Source of the DNA: Nematopogon swammerdamellus | Lineage: Eukaryota; Arthropoda; Insecta; Lepidoptera; Adelidae | DNA: 64,000 nucleotides | Direction: 5' to 3' | NCBI GenBank assembly: GCA_946902875.1 | Contig: OX336353.1 | Location: 17,745,151 to 17,809,150 of the forward strand | Shown: in pieces, positions 29,040-39,114 of the stretch | Numbering within the stretch: position 1 is the first letter of the stretch | How the letters are laid out: the number at the start of each line of letters is the position of its first letter | The notes under the pieces: model-generated | Database searches by the model: none | What the model saw: only the letters and a program-made list of their open reading frames with translations | Told to the model about the DNA's origin: nothing | Program-made: the position numbers and the translations under genes

Positions 29040-29855
29040 AGATGGTTTAGCTTCTTCCTGAACGAAGCTCGGCCTTCGGCCTCGCCCTTAGTTACTTGCT
29101 TTCTTCGAGATGGTTTATCATTTGTCAGAACGTAGCTCGGCCTTCGGCCTCGCCTTAGTTACTTACTTTCTTCAAAAATGTTTACCTTCTTCCTCAACGC
29201 AGCTCGGCCTACGGCCTCGCCCTTAGTTACTTGCTTTCTTCAAGATGTTTTATGGTCTTCCCGAATAGAGCACGGCCTTCGGCCTCGCCCTTAGTTACTT
29301 ACTTTCTTCAAGATGGCTTAGCTTCTTTCTGAACGCAGCTCGGCCTTCGTTCTCGCCCTTAGTTACTTGCTTTCTTCGAGATGGTTTTTCAATTATCAGA
29401 ACGTAGCTCGGCCTTCGGCCTCGCCTTAGTTACTAACTTTCTTCAAGATGGTTTAGCTTCTTTCTGAACGCAGCTCGGCCTTCGGCTTCCCCCTTAGTTG
29501 CTTGCTTTCTTCGAGATGGTTTTTCAATTATTCGAACTTAGCTCGGCCTTCGGCCTCGCCTTAGTTACTTACATTCTTCAAGATGGTTTAGCTTCTTCCT
29601 GAACGCAGCTCGGCCTGCGGCCTCGCCCATAGTTACTTACTTTCTTCGAGAAGGTTTATGGTCTTCCAGAATAGAGCTCGGCCTTCGGCCTCGCCCTTAG
29701 TTACTTACTTTCTTCAAGAATGTTTTTCTTCTTCCTGAACTCAGCTCCGCCTTCCGCCTCGCCCTTAGTTACTATCATCGAGAAAGAATATCGTTTACGT
29801 GAGCGCAGATCCGCCATCGGGCCCCCCTTTAGTTACTTACTTTCTTTTTTTGAAA
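29040..29855. repeat. Subterminal tandem repeat, long cluster (copy A)
   Basis: About 12 units in the opposite orientation (CTCGGCCTTCGGCCTCGCCC, TTAGTTACTTACTTTCTTC), so the two clusters can pair. Confidence 0.85.
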
Positions 29856-30509
29856 TACGACTTTCACGCGAGCGAAGCCGCGGGCAACAGATATATAAAT
29901 TTTTATTGCACCAATGACAGCGACATAACTTCGACTTTCAATAATTTTTTTTATTTATCAAACAATTTGTCACCGGCCAGCTCACGTCGAGATGACAGTT
30001 CTCCGTTGTCAACATGACATTTAAAATTGTTTTTTACCATTACTTTGGATTGCGTGATTTTTATTATATTTTTTAATTATTATGTTAATCCGGGATATAC
30101 ACTGTCACTATAAAAAGTTTCGTCAAATTCCGTTCAGTGGTTTTTGCGAGATGCGCGTACAAATAGACATTTTTGCATTTACGATTTTATTATATGTATA
30201 GAAAGAATAGATATGTTATAGACTATTGTGTTCAAGTTATAAAAAAGAAGAACTTGTCATTTTCGTTGTATCTGCTTATTTTTAAATTTCGAATGAATAT
30301 TTTATTCAAATTGTATTTGCTGCCAGTTCTCAAGATATAATTATGTACTTTGGACTACGTGATTTTAAACGCGCAATAATGTTTAAAATTGTTTAATTTT
30401 TTTTTTATTTTTGTTAATTTTTTTTACGTATTATGTTAACCCGGCATATAAACTGCCACTATACAAAGTTTCGTCTAATTCTGTTCAGTAGTTTTTGCGT
30501 GATGCGCGT

Positions 30510-30540
30510 ACAGACAAACAAACAAACAAACAAACAAAAA
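30510..30540. repeat. (ACAA)n microsatellite
   Basis: ACAA array in copy A, two units shorter than in copy B, which accounts for the whole 8-base length difference between the copies. Confidence 0.9.
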
Positions 30541-30658
30541 TTTTAAAAACTGTTCTAAAATGTTCAGTATCTCATTTTAAGCCACCCTGGTTAGTTTTTT
30601 TCCGAATACATTCAATGTACAGACTTTCTTACCTTTACGATTTTATTATATGTATAGA

Positions 30659-31757
30659 TACTGTTGGAACTTTAAAACCCTAAGGTAGTTTTAAAATTAA
30701 AATAATAAATAAATAATTAAATTAATAAAATATGTTAAGTTATTTCTTCTTCGTCTAGATGCCCTAGAAGCCCATTCTGTTCATTTCAAATCTTTCGTCA
30801 GTAACCTCGTTCGTGAGATAACAGAACGAAGAGCGCTTATGAAAGCTCCACTGAGGACGAGAATAAAACAGTGTCGGTGCGCGGGAGGGAACCCTCGTCA
30901 GATCCGTCTGCGGGGGACGGCCGGTGGTGCCAACCCACAGTTAAGCCACTGGTAGATTTCTTCGAGTAAGCTTCATTATATTTCTACGCTATTTTTGACC
31001 TTTCCTGTTTGGCGAACGGAATGTTTGGTGGTAAATAACTGAAGACATAAGGAGAAAGAGAAAACAAGAGAAATATTATTTTTGTTTATTGTTTTGACAT
31101 TGGAAATGTCTTTTCGTTCGCTCCAGTGTAAGCTCCGATTTCACGAAAAAGTGCGATCCCCTTATATGTCGGAGAGTTGTGAAGATATTCAAAAAAGGCT
31201 CAAAAGATGCGTATTCATGAGAGCTGTAAGGTGCAAAAAGAATTATTTGAGAAAGTAAAAAACAAAAAAAGTTATGACCGAAATAGTGAAAAAAATAATA
31301 ATTTTTTTCCGAATTTTTGATTTTGGCGCTCGATATTTTGGAAACGAAGAATGATATCAAAAATTTGAGAAAAACTCCTCTGGACAATTTAGTCAGCTAC
31401 AATTTGAGCAAAGACGATCGGGTTAAGGGTTTGCCCTTTTACCTTTTTGAAAAAAGTCTAAAGTCAGAACGATATTTTTTTCGAATTCCGTAGATTCATT
31501 TCCAATGTGCTCGATAGTCGTGTGAGGCACGAAATCTGTGAATTTTTTTAAATATTTCATCAAAAAATTTAATTAAGATTAAGATTAGAAATATTTTAGA
31601 AGTTTAAGTCTTCGCCGTATCGTTCGAGGCAAACGAATTTGAAGGAAATGACAATCAAAGATCGTAACGCTTTCACGTAAACCCATCCGGCTCTGACCCC
31701 GCCCCAATTTTCCTAAACTAATCCTTTATAAAGTGAAGTTCATGCTTAATTAAATCT
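30659..31757. other. No gene recognised
   Basis: AT-rich; one GC-richer patch at 30870-30950. The 103-codon minus frame at 31076-31387 is low-complexity and unconvincing. Confidence 0.4.
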
Positions 31758-32155
31758 TTTTTTTTATGTAATCCGGTGGTGTCGGACGGGCCAAAGCACA
31801 TGCAGCTCCGACCAGCCAATATCACCTTCGAGAAGGTAGGTGCCATACCGGAGACTTCCCTGGATTGCTGGCTATACTGGACTAGAGGAGAACACAACCG
31901 AGGCTGCTATGCGGCCATCTTAAATCCAGTACGGTGGTACCAACCCAGTCGGCTACAATTTGAGCCTACCACCTAGTAAGGGGCAAGGGAAGGGACCTAC
32001 AGTTATACACCGGTTCCGAACGGTGAAGCAGCAAGTGTAGGTATGCACGTAATTTTTTTCGTCGGAAAAAACTCATTGGTACACGCCGACCGGATTCGAA
32101 CCTCGGACCTCTCGCATGAGAAGCCGATGCCGAAACAATTCGACCACCCGCCGCC
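31758..32155 (-). mobile_element. tRNA-derived SINE, full length
   Basis: Minus strand: tRNA-like head GGCGGGTGGTCGAATTG, CGGCTTCTCATGCGAG, GGTTCGAATCCGGTCGG (box B), then CACTTGCTGCTTCACCG, the central TGTAGGTCCCTTCCC / GGTGGTAGGCTCAAATTG domain, and a 3' part GGCCAGCAATCCAGGGAAG ending in an A run. Same family as 62989-63402 and 21071-21300. Confidence 0.85.
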
Positions 32156-32169
32156 GCTTCTAAATCTAG

Positions 32170-32330
32170 ACCTAAAAATAACTAACTTTATATAAAAATA
32201 ATCGTCCATATAGACCATTGGCATGGTCCCCATGACTGAAGCGGCATTCCCCTTCTGGGTCGCCAGGCTGATCCGCTGCTTGATATGCGCTCGGGTACTC
32301 ATGCTTACTACTAACATATTCTTTTTCTTC
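32170..32330 (-). pseudogene. Retrotransposon ORF fragment (IQRGNAAS family)
   Basis: Minus strand reads STRAHIKQRISLATQKGNAA then SVMGTMP, the same protein end as the piece captured by the Helitron-like element. Confidence 0.6.
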
Positions 32331-32494
32331 ATCATCGACCTGGCTGCTGTCCACTGCTGAGCATAGGTTTCCCCCAACGATGCCAATTTTGTCTGTCATT
32401 AGATGGTTAGACGATCTGAAATAGTCTGCCGGTCGCCAGTTGATACGGGAAACAGAAGAGTAGCGTACAAAAACATGAATTCATTTTATTTCTT

Positions 32495-32960
32495 AACACA
32501 TACATACCACACGCTGTATCCCGACAATCGGTTTAAGCAGAGTAGTCGGTGTTGTGCTGCTGCTGTTGTTGTTGTCGTTTTGGTTTGGGGTTGGCTCTAA
32601 GCCTCCAAACTAATCCCGCTTGGTTGGGGACCTTCGTGCAAAACCCCGCAGTCTCCAGCTACCCCAGCCAGCCTATGTCTTCCATGAAAGCCAAAAGTCG
32701 ACCGGGATGTCTGCAGGCCGCTTATCCCTTAGTCGCCTTTTACGACATGCACGGGGAGAGATGCAGTGGGACTATTCTTATTAAGTACCGATCCCAAACT
32801 GTACTCGGTGTTGTGCTGCAAGTACTCTTGTAAATTACAGCAAAACACCGACCATCACATTCAGCAAAGTTTTAGGACAAGATAACTATCAAGCAGCAAG
32901 TAAGGCACGAAGACCCGCCTGCTGCATGACTCGGTGGAAGGATCGTGCCAAGGTGATAAT
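32495..32960 (+). mobile_element. Family D repeat, rearranged
   Basis: CATACCACACGCTGTATCCC, a GTTGTTGTTG tract with CCAAACTAATCCCGCTTGG, CACGGGGAGAGATGCAGTGG, then the GTGTTGTGCTG / CAGCAAAACACC hairpin and AACTATCAAGCAGCAAG. Blocks are in a different order from 23355-23695, so this is two overlapping or nested copies. Confidence 0.55.
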
Positions 32961-33024
32961 AATAATGTATAATAATCTAAAAAATAAGAATATTCAGGAG
33001 CGTTTTGTAGAAGCACATATATAT

Positions 33025-33416
33025 AGTCAGCCTCGTTAGCTCAGTGGTGCAGACAGTCAACTGTCGCTATTGAATGTTAAGCAACGCTGGGTGCGGTCAG
33101 TACTTGGATGGGTGACCGCTGACCGTTGGAGGCTGACCGAGGTTCGTATTCCTCGTAAAACTGTAGGTCCCTTCCCTCCTAATCTTACTTGGTGGTAGGG
33201 TTTAACCCGCCCGGGTTGGTACCACCGCACTGAATGAAACGTCGGTCTAAACGGCTATGTAAATAGTTTGTGTTTTCCGACCAGTTCAGTGTAGCCGGCA
33301 CGATCAAAGGGGAAAGCACTGACATGGCACCTAGTTCACCTGGTGTTATGGGCTGACATCACGGACGTTGTAGGTGATGTAGCCAACCGTGCCAGTTTCC
33401 ATAAAAAAAAAAAAAA
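33025..33416 (+). mobile_element. 5S/tRNA composite SINE, full-length reference copy
   Basis: Head CCTCGTTAGCTCAGTGGTGC looks like a tRNA box A. It is followed by GTTAAGCAACGCTGGGTGCGG, then TCAGTACTTGGATGGGTGACC, which matches the internal control region of eukaryotic 5S rRNA (A box, intermediate element, C box). Then GTAGGTCCCTTCCC central domain, GGGTTGGTACCACCGCACTG, a body shared by all copies, and a 14-base A tail. Copies in window: 5548, 17411, 33975, 34150, 38451, 38924, 43729/44031, 49956 and 56528. Confidence 0.88.
33060..33125 (+). promoter_or_regulatory. 5S rRNA-like internal pol III control region in SINE
   Basis: TTAAGCAACGCTGGGTGCGG and AGTACTTGGATGGGTGACCG line up with the 5S internal promoter from its A box to its C box, with small changes. 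TFIIIA-type binding is an inference. Confidence 0.65.
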
Positions 33417-33727
33417 GCACGCCACGTAAATTAGATAAACTGAAGCAGTTAGGAGCTCTAATGTGGGGCGACATGCTAAAACTTTTCCAAATCCGATCAA
33501 ACAAACGTATTTTCACTGTCGGAACTTTTATTATTTTTTTTCCCGACACTGGAGAATTTTCCCAGCCGTGCCGCTCTCGTAAAATCAGTGTCGCACAAAT
33601 TGGAAGCATGACATTAAAGGACGTCTAAGGAGGAAGAGAAGGGCGAATTAATTGGTACAAACACAATTTTTCACGAGTAAAGTGATTGTCTGTCCATCAC
33701 TGGAGATTTTGAACGTATTTTTTTTTT
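33417..33727. other. No gene seen
   Basis: Open frames of 79-87 codons on both strands have no recognised content. Confidence 0.35.
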
Positions 33728-33963
33728 ATGTAAAGTTCTAACCACACAGCTCTATATTCTTTGTATGTGCTTGTAGCGCTGCGTCTCAAAGTTGACGTTC
33801 TGAAAACCGCAGTAGTTCAAGTCCTACACTTACTGCTTCACCGTTCGGAACCGGGTGTAAAACTGTAGGTAGGTCCCTTCCCTTGCCCCTTACTAGGTGG
33901 TAGGCTCAAATTGTAGCCGACTGGGTTGCTACCACCGTACTGGATGTAAGATGGCCGCATAGT
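33728..33963 (+). mobile_element. SINE fragment with a different tRNA-like head
   Basis: Head GTAGCGCTGCGTCTCAAAG with GTAGTTCAAGTCCTAC (box B-like), then CTGCTTCACCGTTCGG and the shared central domain, GCCGACTGGGTTGC, to GATGGCCGCATAG. It breaks into an inverted 5S-type SINE piece at about 33975. Confidence 0.6.
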
Positions 33964-33974
33964 ATCCGAACTAC

Positions 33975-34018
33975 GAACTACAGTCAGCCTCCAACGGTCG
34001 AGCGGTCACCCATCCATA
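33975..34018 (-). mobile_element. 5S-type SINE fragment
   Basis: CAGTCAGCCTCCAACGGTCG and GCGGTCACCCATCCAT, the 5S-like block on the minus strand. Confidence 0.6.
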
Positions 34019-34149
34019 GGAATTATTTAACTAAAATTCGTCTTTTAACTCAGCATTCTCATTATGCTAACCAACAATTTGCTATCTCGGCGCCCCGGTA
34101 TAAAGCCACACCCTGAATTATAATGATAAACAAAGGGATTACTATACCA

Positions 34150-34298
34150 AACCGGGCGGGTTTTGCGTGGAATCCGAACCACGGTCAGCCTCCAACAGTT
34201 GAGCTGTCACCCATCCAAGTACTGACCGGCCCAGCGTTGCTTAACCATCAATAACGACAGTCGACTGTCTGCACCACTGAGCTATCGAGGCTGACAAC
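34150..34298 (-). mobile_element. 5S-type SINE, 5' part
   Basis: Minus strand from the TCAGCCTCGATAGCTCAGTGG head through the GTTAAGCAACGCTGGGCCGG block to CCGCCCGGTTTGG; central and 3' parts missing. Confidence 0.75.
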
Positions 34299-34586
34299 TA
34301 TATATTATATATTAACTTTCTATCTATATATTATGTAGGTACTCACTTATTACAGGATGCAATTTCTTTCAGTCAGCCTTGTTCACAACAACTAATTAGT
34401 ATTGTCAGTAGGTCACTGTGTTTTCCCTCATCGGAGCGACGTTGATATGAAAGCTATTGCATTTTCATTACGATCGGAAAAGGCACTAAATTGTATTCTG
34501 CTTCGAAGAAATTCACTTTGATGGAGCTTTTTTAATGCGGCTATTCAATCAATATTTCCACGCCAGAATTAATGAGATTAAGACAA

Positions 34587-35195
34587 GACGGAAGTTAACT
34601 TTCTCCATACAAAATCGTCTTTCGGCATTTATGTTTTCTAGCCCCCTCAACCTTATCCGATTTTTACAATTCTTTGTTTTTGTTGATTAACTATTTTTAC
34701 AAAACAACATACATTTATTTAATAAATAACAAAAAAGTAATACTAATAACTAAAGAAATAAACCTACCTAACAAACATTAAAATAATTATCAAAAGGGGC
34801 ATTTTCAAATGTTCCTAGAACACTTGCTGCATTACCCCGCTGGATGGCAAGGCTTACCCTACTTTGAATGAAGTAGGCCCGATAAATGTTGTAATAAGAA
34901 CAGTCGAATCTACGTTCCTGTCTTATTATTTTTTTAATATCTAAAGTGATGACTCAATAAAGCTTAATGAACTTCATAACATCAAAAAAAAAAAAAACCA
35001 TTTTTTTCGGTCGAAAACCAAATTTTTAGCTCCGGTGTTGTAGGTATATTTCATCTAAAGAAAACAATGTCAGCAACGTAGATCGGACTGTCCTTAAGAC
35101 AAAAAAAAAAAAAAATTAAAATCGGACAAAGTTTAGGGGGCTAGAAAACATAAATGCCGAAAGACGATTTTGTATGGAGAAAGTTAACTTCCGTC
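34587..35195. mobile_element. Long-terminal-inverted-repeat element (609 bp)
   Basis: Arms of about 75 bp: GACGGAAGTTAACTTTCTCC, then CGTCTTTCGGCATTTATG, on the left and their complement on the right, with a few mismatches near the inner ends. The interior holds a piece of the IQRGNAAS-type retrotransposon ORF (34785-34880) and AT-rich filler. No transposase; class not assignable, target duplication not clear. Confidence 0.75.
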
Positions 35196-35298
35196 TCGTC
35201 TTTATGGTAACCTATTTGTGAATTTGCAATTCTTTCATCTGATAATTTGGCCAGTAAACACGTCAGTCAATTGGACGCCGCCGTTTTAGTTTAGTCGC

Positions 35299-35375
35299 TG
35301 GCGCGGCGGCGCGGGGGCGGCGCGGGGGCGGCGCGGGGGGGGGGGGTGAGGGGGCGGCGCGGGGGCGGCGGGGTT
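35299..35375. repeat. G-rich tract, possible quadruplex
   Basis: Many runs of five or more G (GGCGCGGGGGCGGCGC units and a run of 12 G). Confidence 0.85.
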
Positions 35376-35567
35376 GCCAGCGTAAATAATAATATTACTA
35401 AAGGCCTTTTCGCTTCGTTTCGTTTCGTCTCTATTTTGCCAATCGAGCGGTTCAGTGTGTAATTTGGTTTAGATGGCGAGGGTAATGTAGGGTAGAACCA
35501 CAGAACAACGATCGGGCCACACCGCCCGCGCCCGGCTCAGACGGGCGAGGGCGATAGGGGGGTGGTA

Positions 35568-35583
35568 GGGGGGGGGGGGGGGG
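35568..35583. repeat. Poly(G) run of 16
   Basis: Homopolymer next to a LINE fragment. Confidence 0.95.
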
Positions 35584-35595
35584 AGGAATAGCGCC

Positions 35596-35785
35596 AATAA
35601 ACTCTGGAACGCTCTCCCTGCCCACATATTTCCCCCCAAGTATAGTCTCGGGTCCTTCGAGAAAGGCGTGAATACGTCAGGCCCGCATGGCATTCGCAAC
35701 CCCCGCGTACGACCGAATGTCCATGGGCGTCGACGACACCTTATGGGTGGGTCGGCGCCACATGTCGCGCTTTCTATAAAAAAAT
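35596..35785 (+). pseudogene. LINE RT C-terminus fragment (lineage 2)
   Basis: Reads NKLWNALPAHIFPPKYSLGS, FEKGVNTSG, RRRHLMGGSAPHVALSIKK, then an A run. 5'-truncated. Confidence 0.75.
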
Positions 35786-35834
35786 CTACGCTACGTTGGA
35801 TAACTCCGTACCGTATGGGGCGCTACTTAAAAAC

Positions 35835-36130
35835 AATAACCCCATTGCACCTCTCTCCGTGCATGTCATAAAAACGACTAAGGGATAAGGACAAGATGCC
35901 GTGCTAAAGGGCGACAGGATAGCCACCTCTCACCTTGGAACGGTCCTTCCACCGAGTCATGCAGCAGGTGGGTCTTCGTGCCTTACTTGCTGCTTGATAG
36001 TTATCTCGTCCGAATACTATGCTAAACGTGATTGTCGGTGTTGTAATTTACAAGAGTACCTGCAGCACAACTCCGATTACTCTGCTTACGCAAATTGTCG
36101 GGATAAAGCGTGCGGTAATGTATGTATGTT
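35835..36130 (-). mobile_element. Family D repeat
   Basis: Plus strand: CTCTCCGTGCATGTCATAAA, GTGCTAAAGGGCGACAGG, CGGTCCTTCCACCGAG, TGCTGCTTGATAGTTATC, ending CAGCACAACTCCG and GATAAAGCGTGCGG. Confidence 0.65.
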
Positions 36131-36837
36131 GGATAACGCAATTTGAATCTGAACTTTTTTCGCATAAAAAAAATTTATACGCACAATAAACATTTCAAGT
36201 ACCTCCAGAGTTTACCCACTACCAGAGCTTCTCTCTTCTCGCGTACCCCGTGAGGAGAGAACAGAGACGGACTAGCAGTCTTGGCCGCCCTAGGCCGTAC
36301 CAGCCGCCCCAATTCAGTGCAGCCGCCCCTTTCTGCAAAGTTTACAGCGTAGGTACAAATGTGAAGTTGTACGAAAATCAATATTGCGTTCGGTTCAACC
36401 TGCCAGAAATATTCTATTTCTCAGATTCAGATTCAGATTCACATATTAATTTCGCCATAAAGAACACACAATAATAACAATATTTTATTGAGGCATATAA
36501 TTTTTTTTTGTCCTGTCCCGTTCAGCAGTGCAATCTTTAAGGAAGAACCGGGTAAGAAACCTTACAGAGCTTTTTTTTAAATATAACTTACATACTAAGT
36601 TTTCATTATGTTAAATATAACATACTACATCTAAGCAAGTTTTATTTTTACATATACAGCAAAAGTATTTTTAAAGTCTTTCAGCAATATTTATATTTTG
36701 TCCGCGTAAATGGCCGCGTCGTCGTCGCCGTCGTGGTCACCTGTGCCTGCGCTCACTGCTTCCTAGCAGCAGGCGCCGATTGGCCGCCCCCCTAATAATA
36801 TGTGGTCGCCCTAGACCCGGACCTAGTCAGGCCTTAA
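36131..36837. other. No gene seen
   Basis: AT-rich with CGTCGTCGTCGCCGTCG at 36717-36733 and GCCGCCCC-type fragments. A TTTTATTGAGGC ... GAACCGGGTAAGAAACC stretch near 36480-36560 may be a LINE 3' UTR. Confidence 0.35.
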
Positions 36838-37806
36838 GAGGATTCATATGGCAAAACAACGAAAATGGTTATATTTTTTAAAACTTCAAACAAAAAATTT
36901 GTTCTATGAAGTACATAATGTGAAAACATTTTTTTTAAAATAGATAATATGTACTAAACACTGAAGCAGGCTTTTAAAATTTACCGTATTTTTTCATGGT
37001 GAAAAAAATTTCTGAATGTGACTCTATTTTATTTATTGTTTATTTATTTATTTGATGAACGAACAGCCTAGGCTGATGTGTTCATGTCTAAGTTCACTGG
37101 TGCTTTGTTATTTTTATGTTAGTTTAGTTTGGTGTTTTTTTTTAGGTGTTTGTCGAGCCTGTTTTTATAGGAATTGGTGGTGGGTGCTTGTACGACATCT
37201 TCGGGCAGTTTGTTCCACATTTCCACTGCTCTATTTGACAGGAAGTTTCGTCTCGGATTTGTTGAGCTGACAGTGACATTCAGCTTCAAGCTATGGCCTC
37301 GGAGATGACTATTTGTATTTCTAGTAAAGAGGTTCTCCAGTTCTGGACAATCATAATGCTGATTGAGAATCTTGTATGTTTCTATGAGGTCACCCCTTTC
37401 TCTACGTTGCTCCAATGTTGTCAGGTTGAGGATTTTTAGTCTTTCCTCGTATGGTTTCCTCTTCAGTGATTTTGGTATCTTGGTCGCTCTTCTTTGAACT
37501 CTTTCTAGGAGAGTAATATCTTTGACGAAGTAAGGATTCCATATTTGAAATCCATATTCCAAGAGTTTTAATTTCTTATGTCGAGCTAGCTCCATACTGG
37601 ATAATTATTTTGGAATAAAATTTACGCCATTGTATAGGGAATTTAATTTTCTACACTACAGCAGCATTATTTGAAGAAAAAAAAAACAAATCATAATAAT
37701 TTTTAAACAAACAAAAACTACAAAATTCACCATATAAACGCGCGCACTGCGCTCGATTGCTCAGTGCCGCCCCGACTCGAATTTTAGTTTTGCCATATGA
37801 ATCCTC
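36838..37806. mobile_element. TTAA-flanked DNA transposon remnant with 20-bp TIRs (969 bp)
   Basis: Perfect terminal inverted repeats, GAGGATTCATATGGC(AAAAC) at 36838 and its complement ending at 37806, flanked on both sides by TTAA (36834-36837 and 37807-37810). TTAA duplication is used by piggyBac and some Sola elements; the GAG start is not piggyBac-like (CCC), so a Sola-type or other origin is possible. No transposase. A CR1-like LINE end sits inside. Confidence 0.8.
37022..37595 (-). pseudogene. CR1-like LINE RT C-terminus and 3' tail
   Basis: A 158-codon minus frame (37595-37119): LKLLEYGFQIWNPYFVKD, LLERVQRRATKIPKSLK, YEERLKILNLTTLEQRRERG, RGHSLKL, FLSNRAVEMWNKLPEDVV. This is the thumb/C-terminal part of a CR1-type RT, without the catalytic YxDD. 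The 3' UTR ends in an AAATAAATAAAT type tail, as in CR1 clades. Frame intact, so insertion is not very old. It lies within the TTAA element. Confidence 0.85.
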
Positions 37807-37810
37807 TTAA

Positions 37811-38196
37811 GGAAAGTCCGCCTCTGGAAGAGAGTATTCACAGCCCGCTGCTACGTAGACAATGCCTATGTATTATGCATGAAGAACAGCGTTGGCTGGC
37901 AGCCAGTGCGTAACAATAAGACGCGGGCACACCTTAATTTATTACCCGAAGATTAAATTATATTATTATGTGATGATCTTAGAGCCCTCGGGCGAAATAT
38001 TAATCACAAGTACCCATTAACGGAAAGGTTAAGGTTAGTTAAGGAGGCCTAAATCTAGAATCGTGTGCATAATTGACATCGCTTGGCGAATGGCGGAGAA
38101 CTTCTGATCTGAGTGGTTTTGTTTTGTATAAACTTTATCTACTTACCAACAAGTGAATAGGTTGAAGAAAACGCTTCTAAAGATAGCGAGGGAATG
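37811..38196. other. No gene seen
   Basis: Unassigned. Confidence 0.4.
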
Positions 38197-38740
38197 AAAA
38201 ACCGGCCGAGTGCGAGTAGGACTCGCGCATCGAAGCTTCCGCACCACAAAAACTTTGAAAAAAAAAAACAGGTATCTTGTATTGGGACCCCACTTCATTT
38301 TTCACTTTTTGAATTTGTTATTTAATTATTTATATGGGCATAAATAAAATATTCTGTGGAAATGTCAACCGGCTAGCCATTACGGTTCCAAAGATACGGC
38401 CATCGGACGGACGGGCAAACAGACAGACAGAGAGACAGATAGACAGACAGTTTTTTTTATGGAAACTGACACGTTTGGCTTCATCACCTACAGCATCCGT
38501 GATTTCAGCCCATAACACCGGGTGAACTAGGCGCCATGTCAGTGATTCCCTTCATTTCATGTCGGCTACACTGAACTGGAAGGAAAACACGAATTATTCA
38601 CATAGCCGTTTCGACAGACGTTTCATTCAGTGCGGTGGTATCAATCCGCGCGGGATAAACCCTACCACCTAGTAAGATAAGAACGTTGTAAGCTTATTAA
38701 TAGGCTTCTGACCGGGGTACGGAAACCTAAAAAGTAGGTA
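38197..38740 (+). mobile_element. Family A repeat interrupted by a 5S-type SINE
   Basis: AAAACCGGCCGAGTGCGAG to the GACA array at 38450, then the SINE, then family A resumes at about 38688 with AGCTTATTAATAGGCTTC and GGGGTACGGAAACC. Confidence 0.75.
38451..38687 (-). mobile_element. 5S-type SINE, 3' half, inserted in family A
   Basis: T run, ATGGAAACTGACACG, ACCGGGTGAACTAGGCGCC, CATAGCCGTTTCGAC, to CCTACCACCTAGTAAG. Confidence 0.8.
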
Positions 38741-38923
38741 TAGATAAAAGTAGATGATGATATAATACAAGTCGATGAAATTGTGGTATATGTTTATTTG
38801 ACATGACAGGCATACGAGTAGGAGTAAATATTAACCGATATAATCGAAAAAAATATCAGAAATCAATCTATGTAGAATAAAATCTTCGAAATGCGATCGT
38901 TTTTTTTTATTTTTATTTTTTTA
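38741..38923. other. No gene seen
   Basis: AT-rich spacer. Confidence 0.4.
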
Positions 38924-39114
38924 TGGAAACTGACACGGTTGGCTACATCACCTACAACGTCCGTGATGTCAGCCCATAACACCGGGTGAACTAGGTGCCA
39001 TGTCAGTGCTTCCCCCTTTGATCGTGCCGGCTACACTGAACTGGTCGGAAAACACAAACTATTTACATAGCCGTTTTGATTAGGAGGGAAGGGATCTACA
39101 GTTTTACGAGGATG
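38924..39114 (-). mobile_element. 5S-type SINE with internal deletion
   Basis: 3' part is complete to ACATAGCCGTTTTGA, then jumps to TTAGGAGGGAAGGGATC; about 70 bases of the conserved body are missing. Confidence 0.75.

Larger units (their letters stand above)
28076..30658 (-). mobile_element. Helitron-like fold-back element, copy A (2,583 bp)
   Basis: On the minus strand it begins A|TCTATACATATAATAAAATCG and ends GCCGCGGGCAACAGCTAG|T: 5' TC, 3' CTAG, inserted between A and T with no target duplication, and a CCGCGG palindrome before the end. This is Helitron architecture, but no Rep/helicase is present. Inside, two clusters of about 66-69-base units (GGGCGAGGCCGAAGGCCGAG) face each other: about 4-5 units at 28130-28410 and about 12 at 29040-29850, around a core that holds a captured LINE piece. 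A nearly identical copy lies at 45332-47922 in the opposite orientation. Confidence 0.75.

Noticed and set aside
33060..33125. A true 5S rRNA gene
   Set aside because: Only the internal control region matches; the 5' and 3' thirds of 5S are absent and the sequence continues as a SINE body with an A tail.
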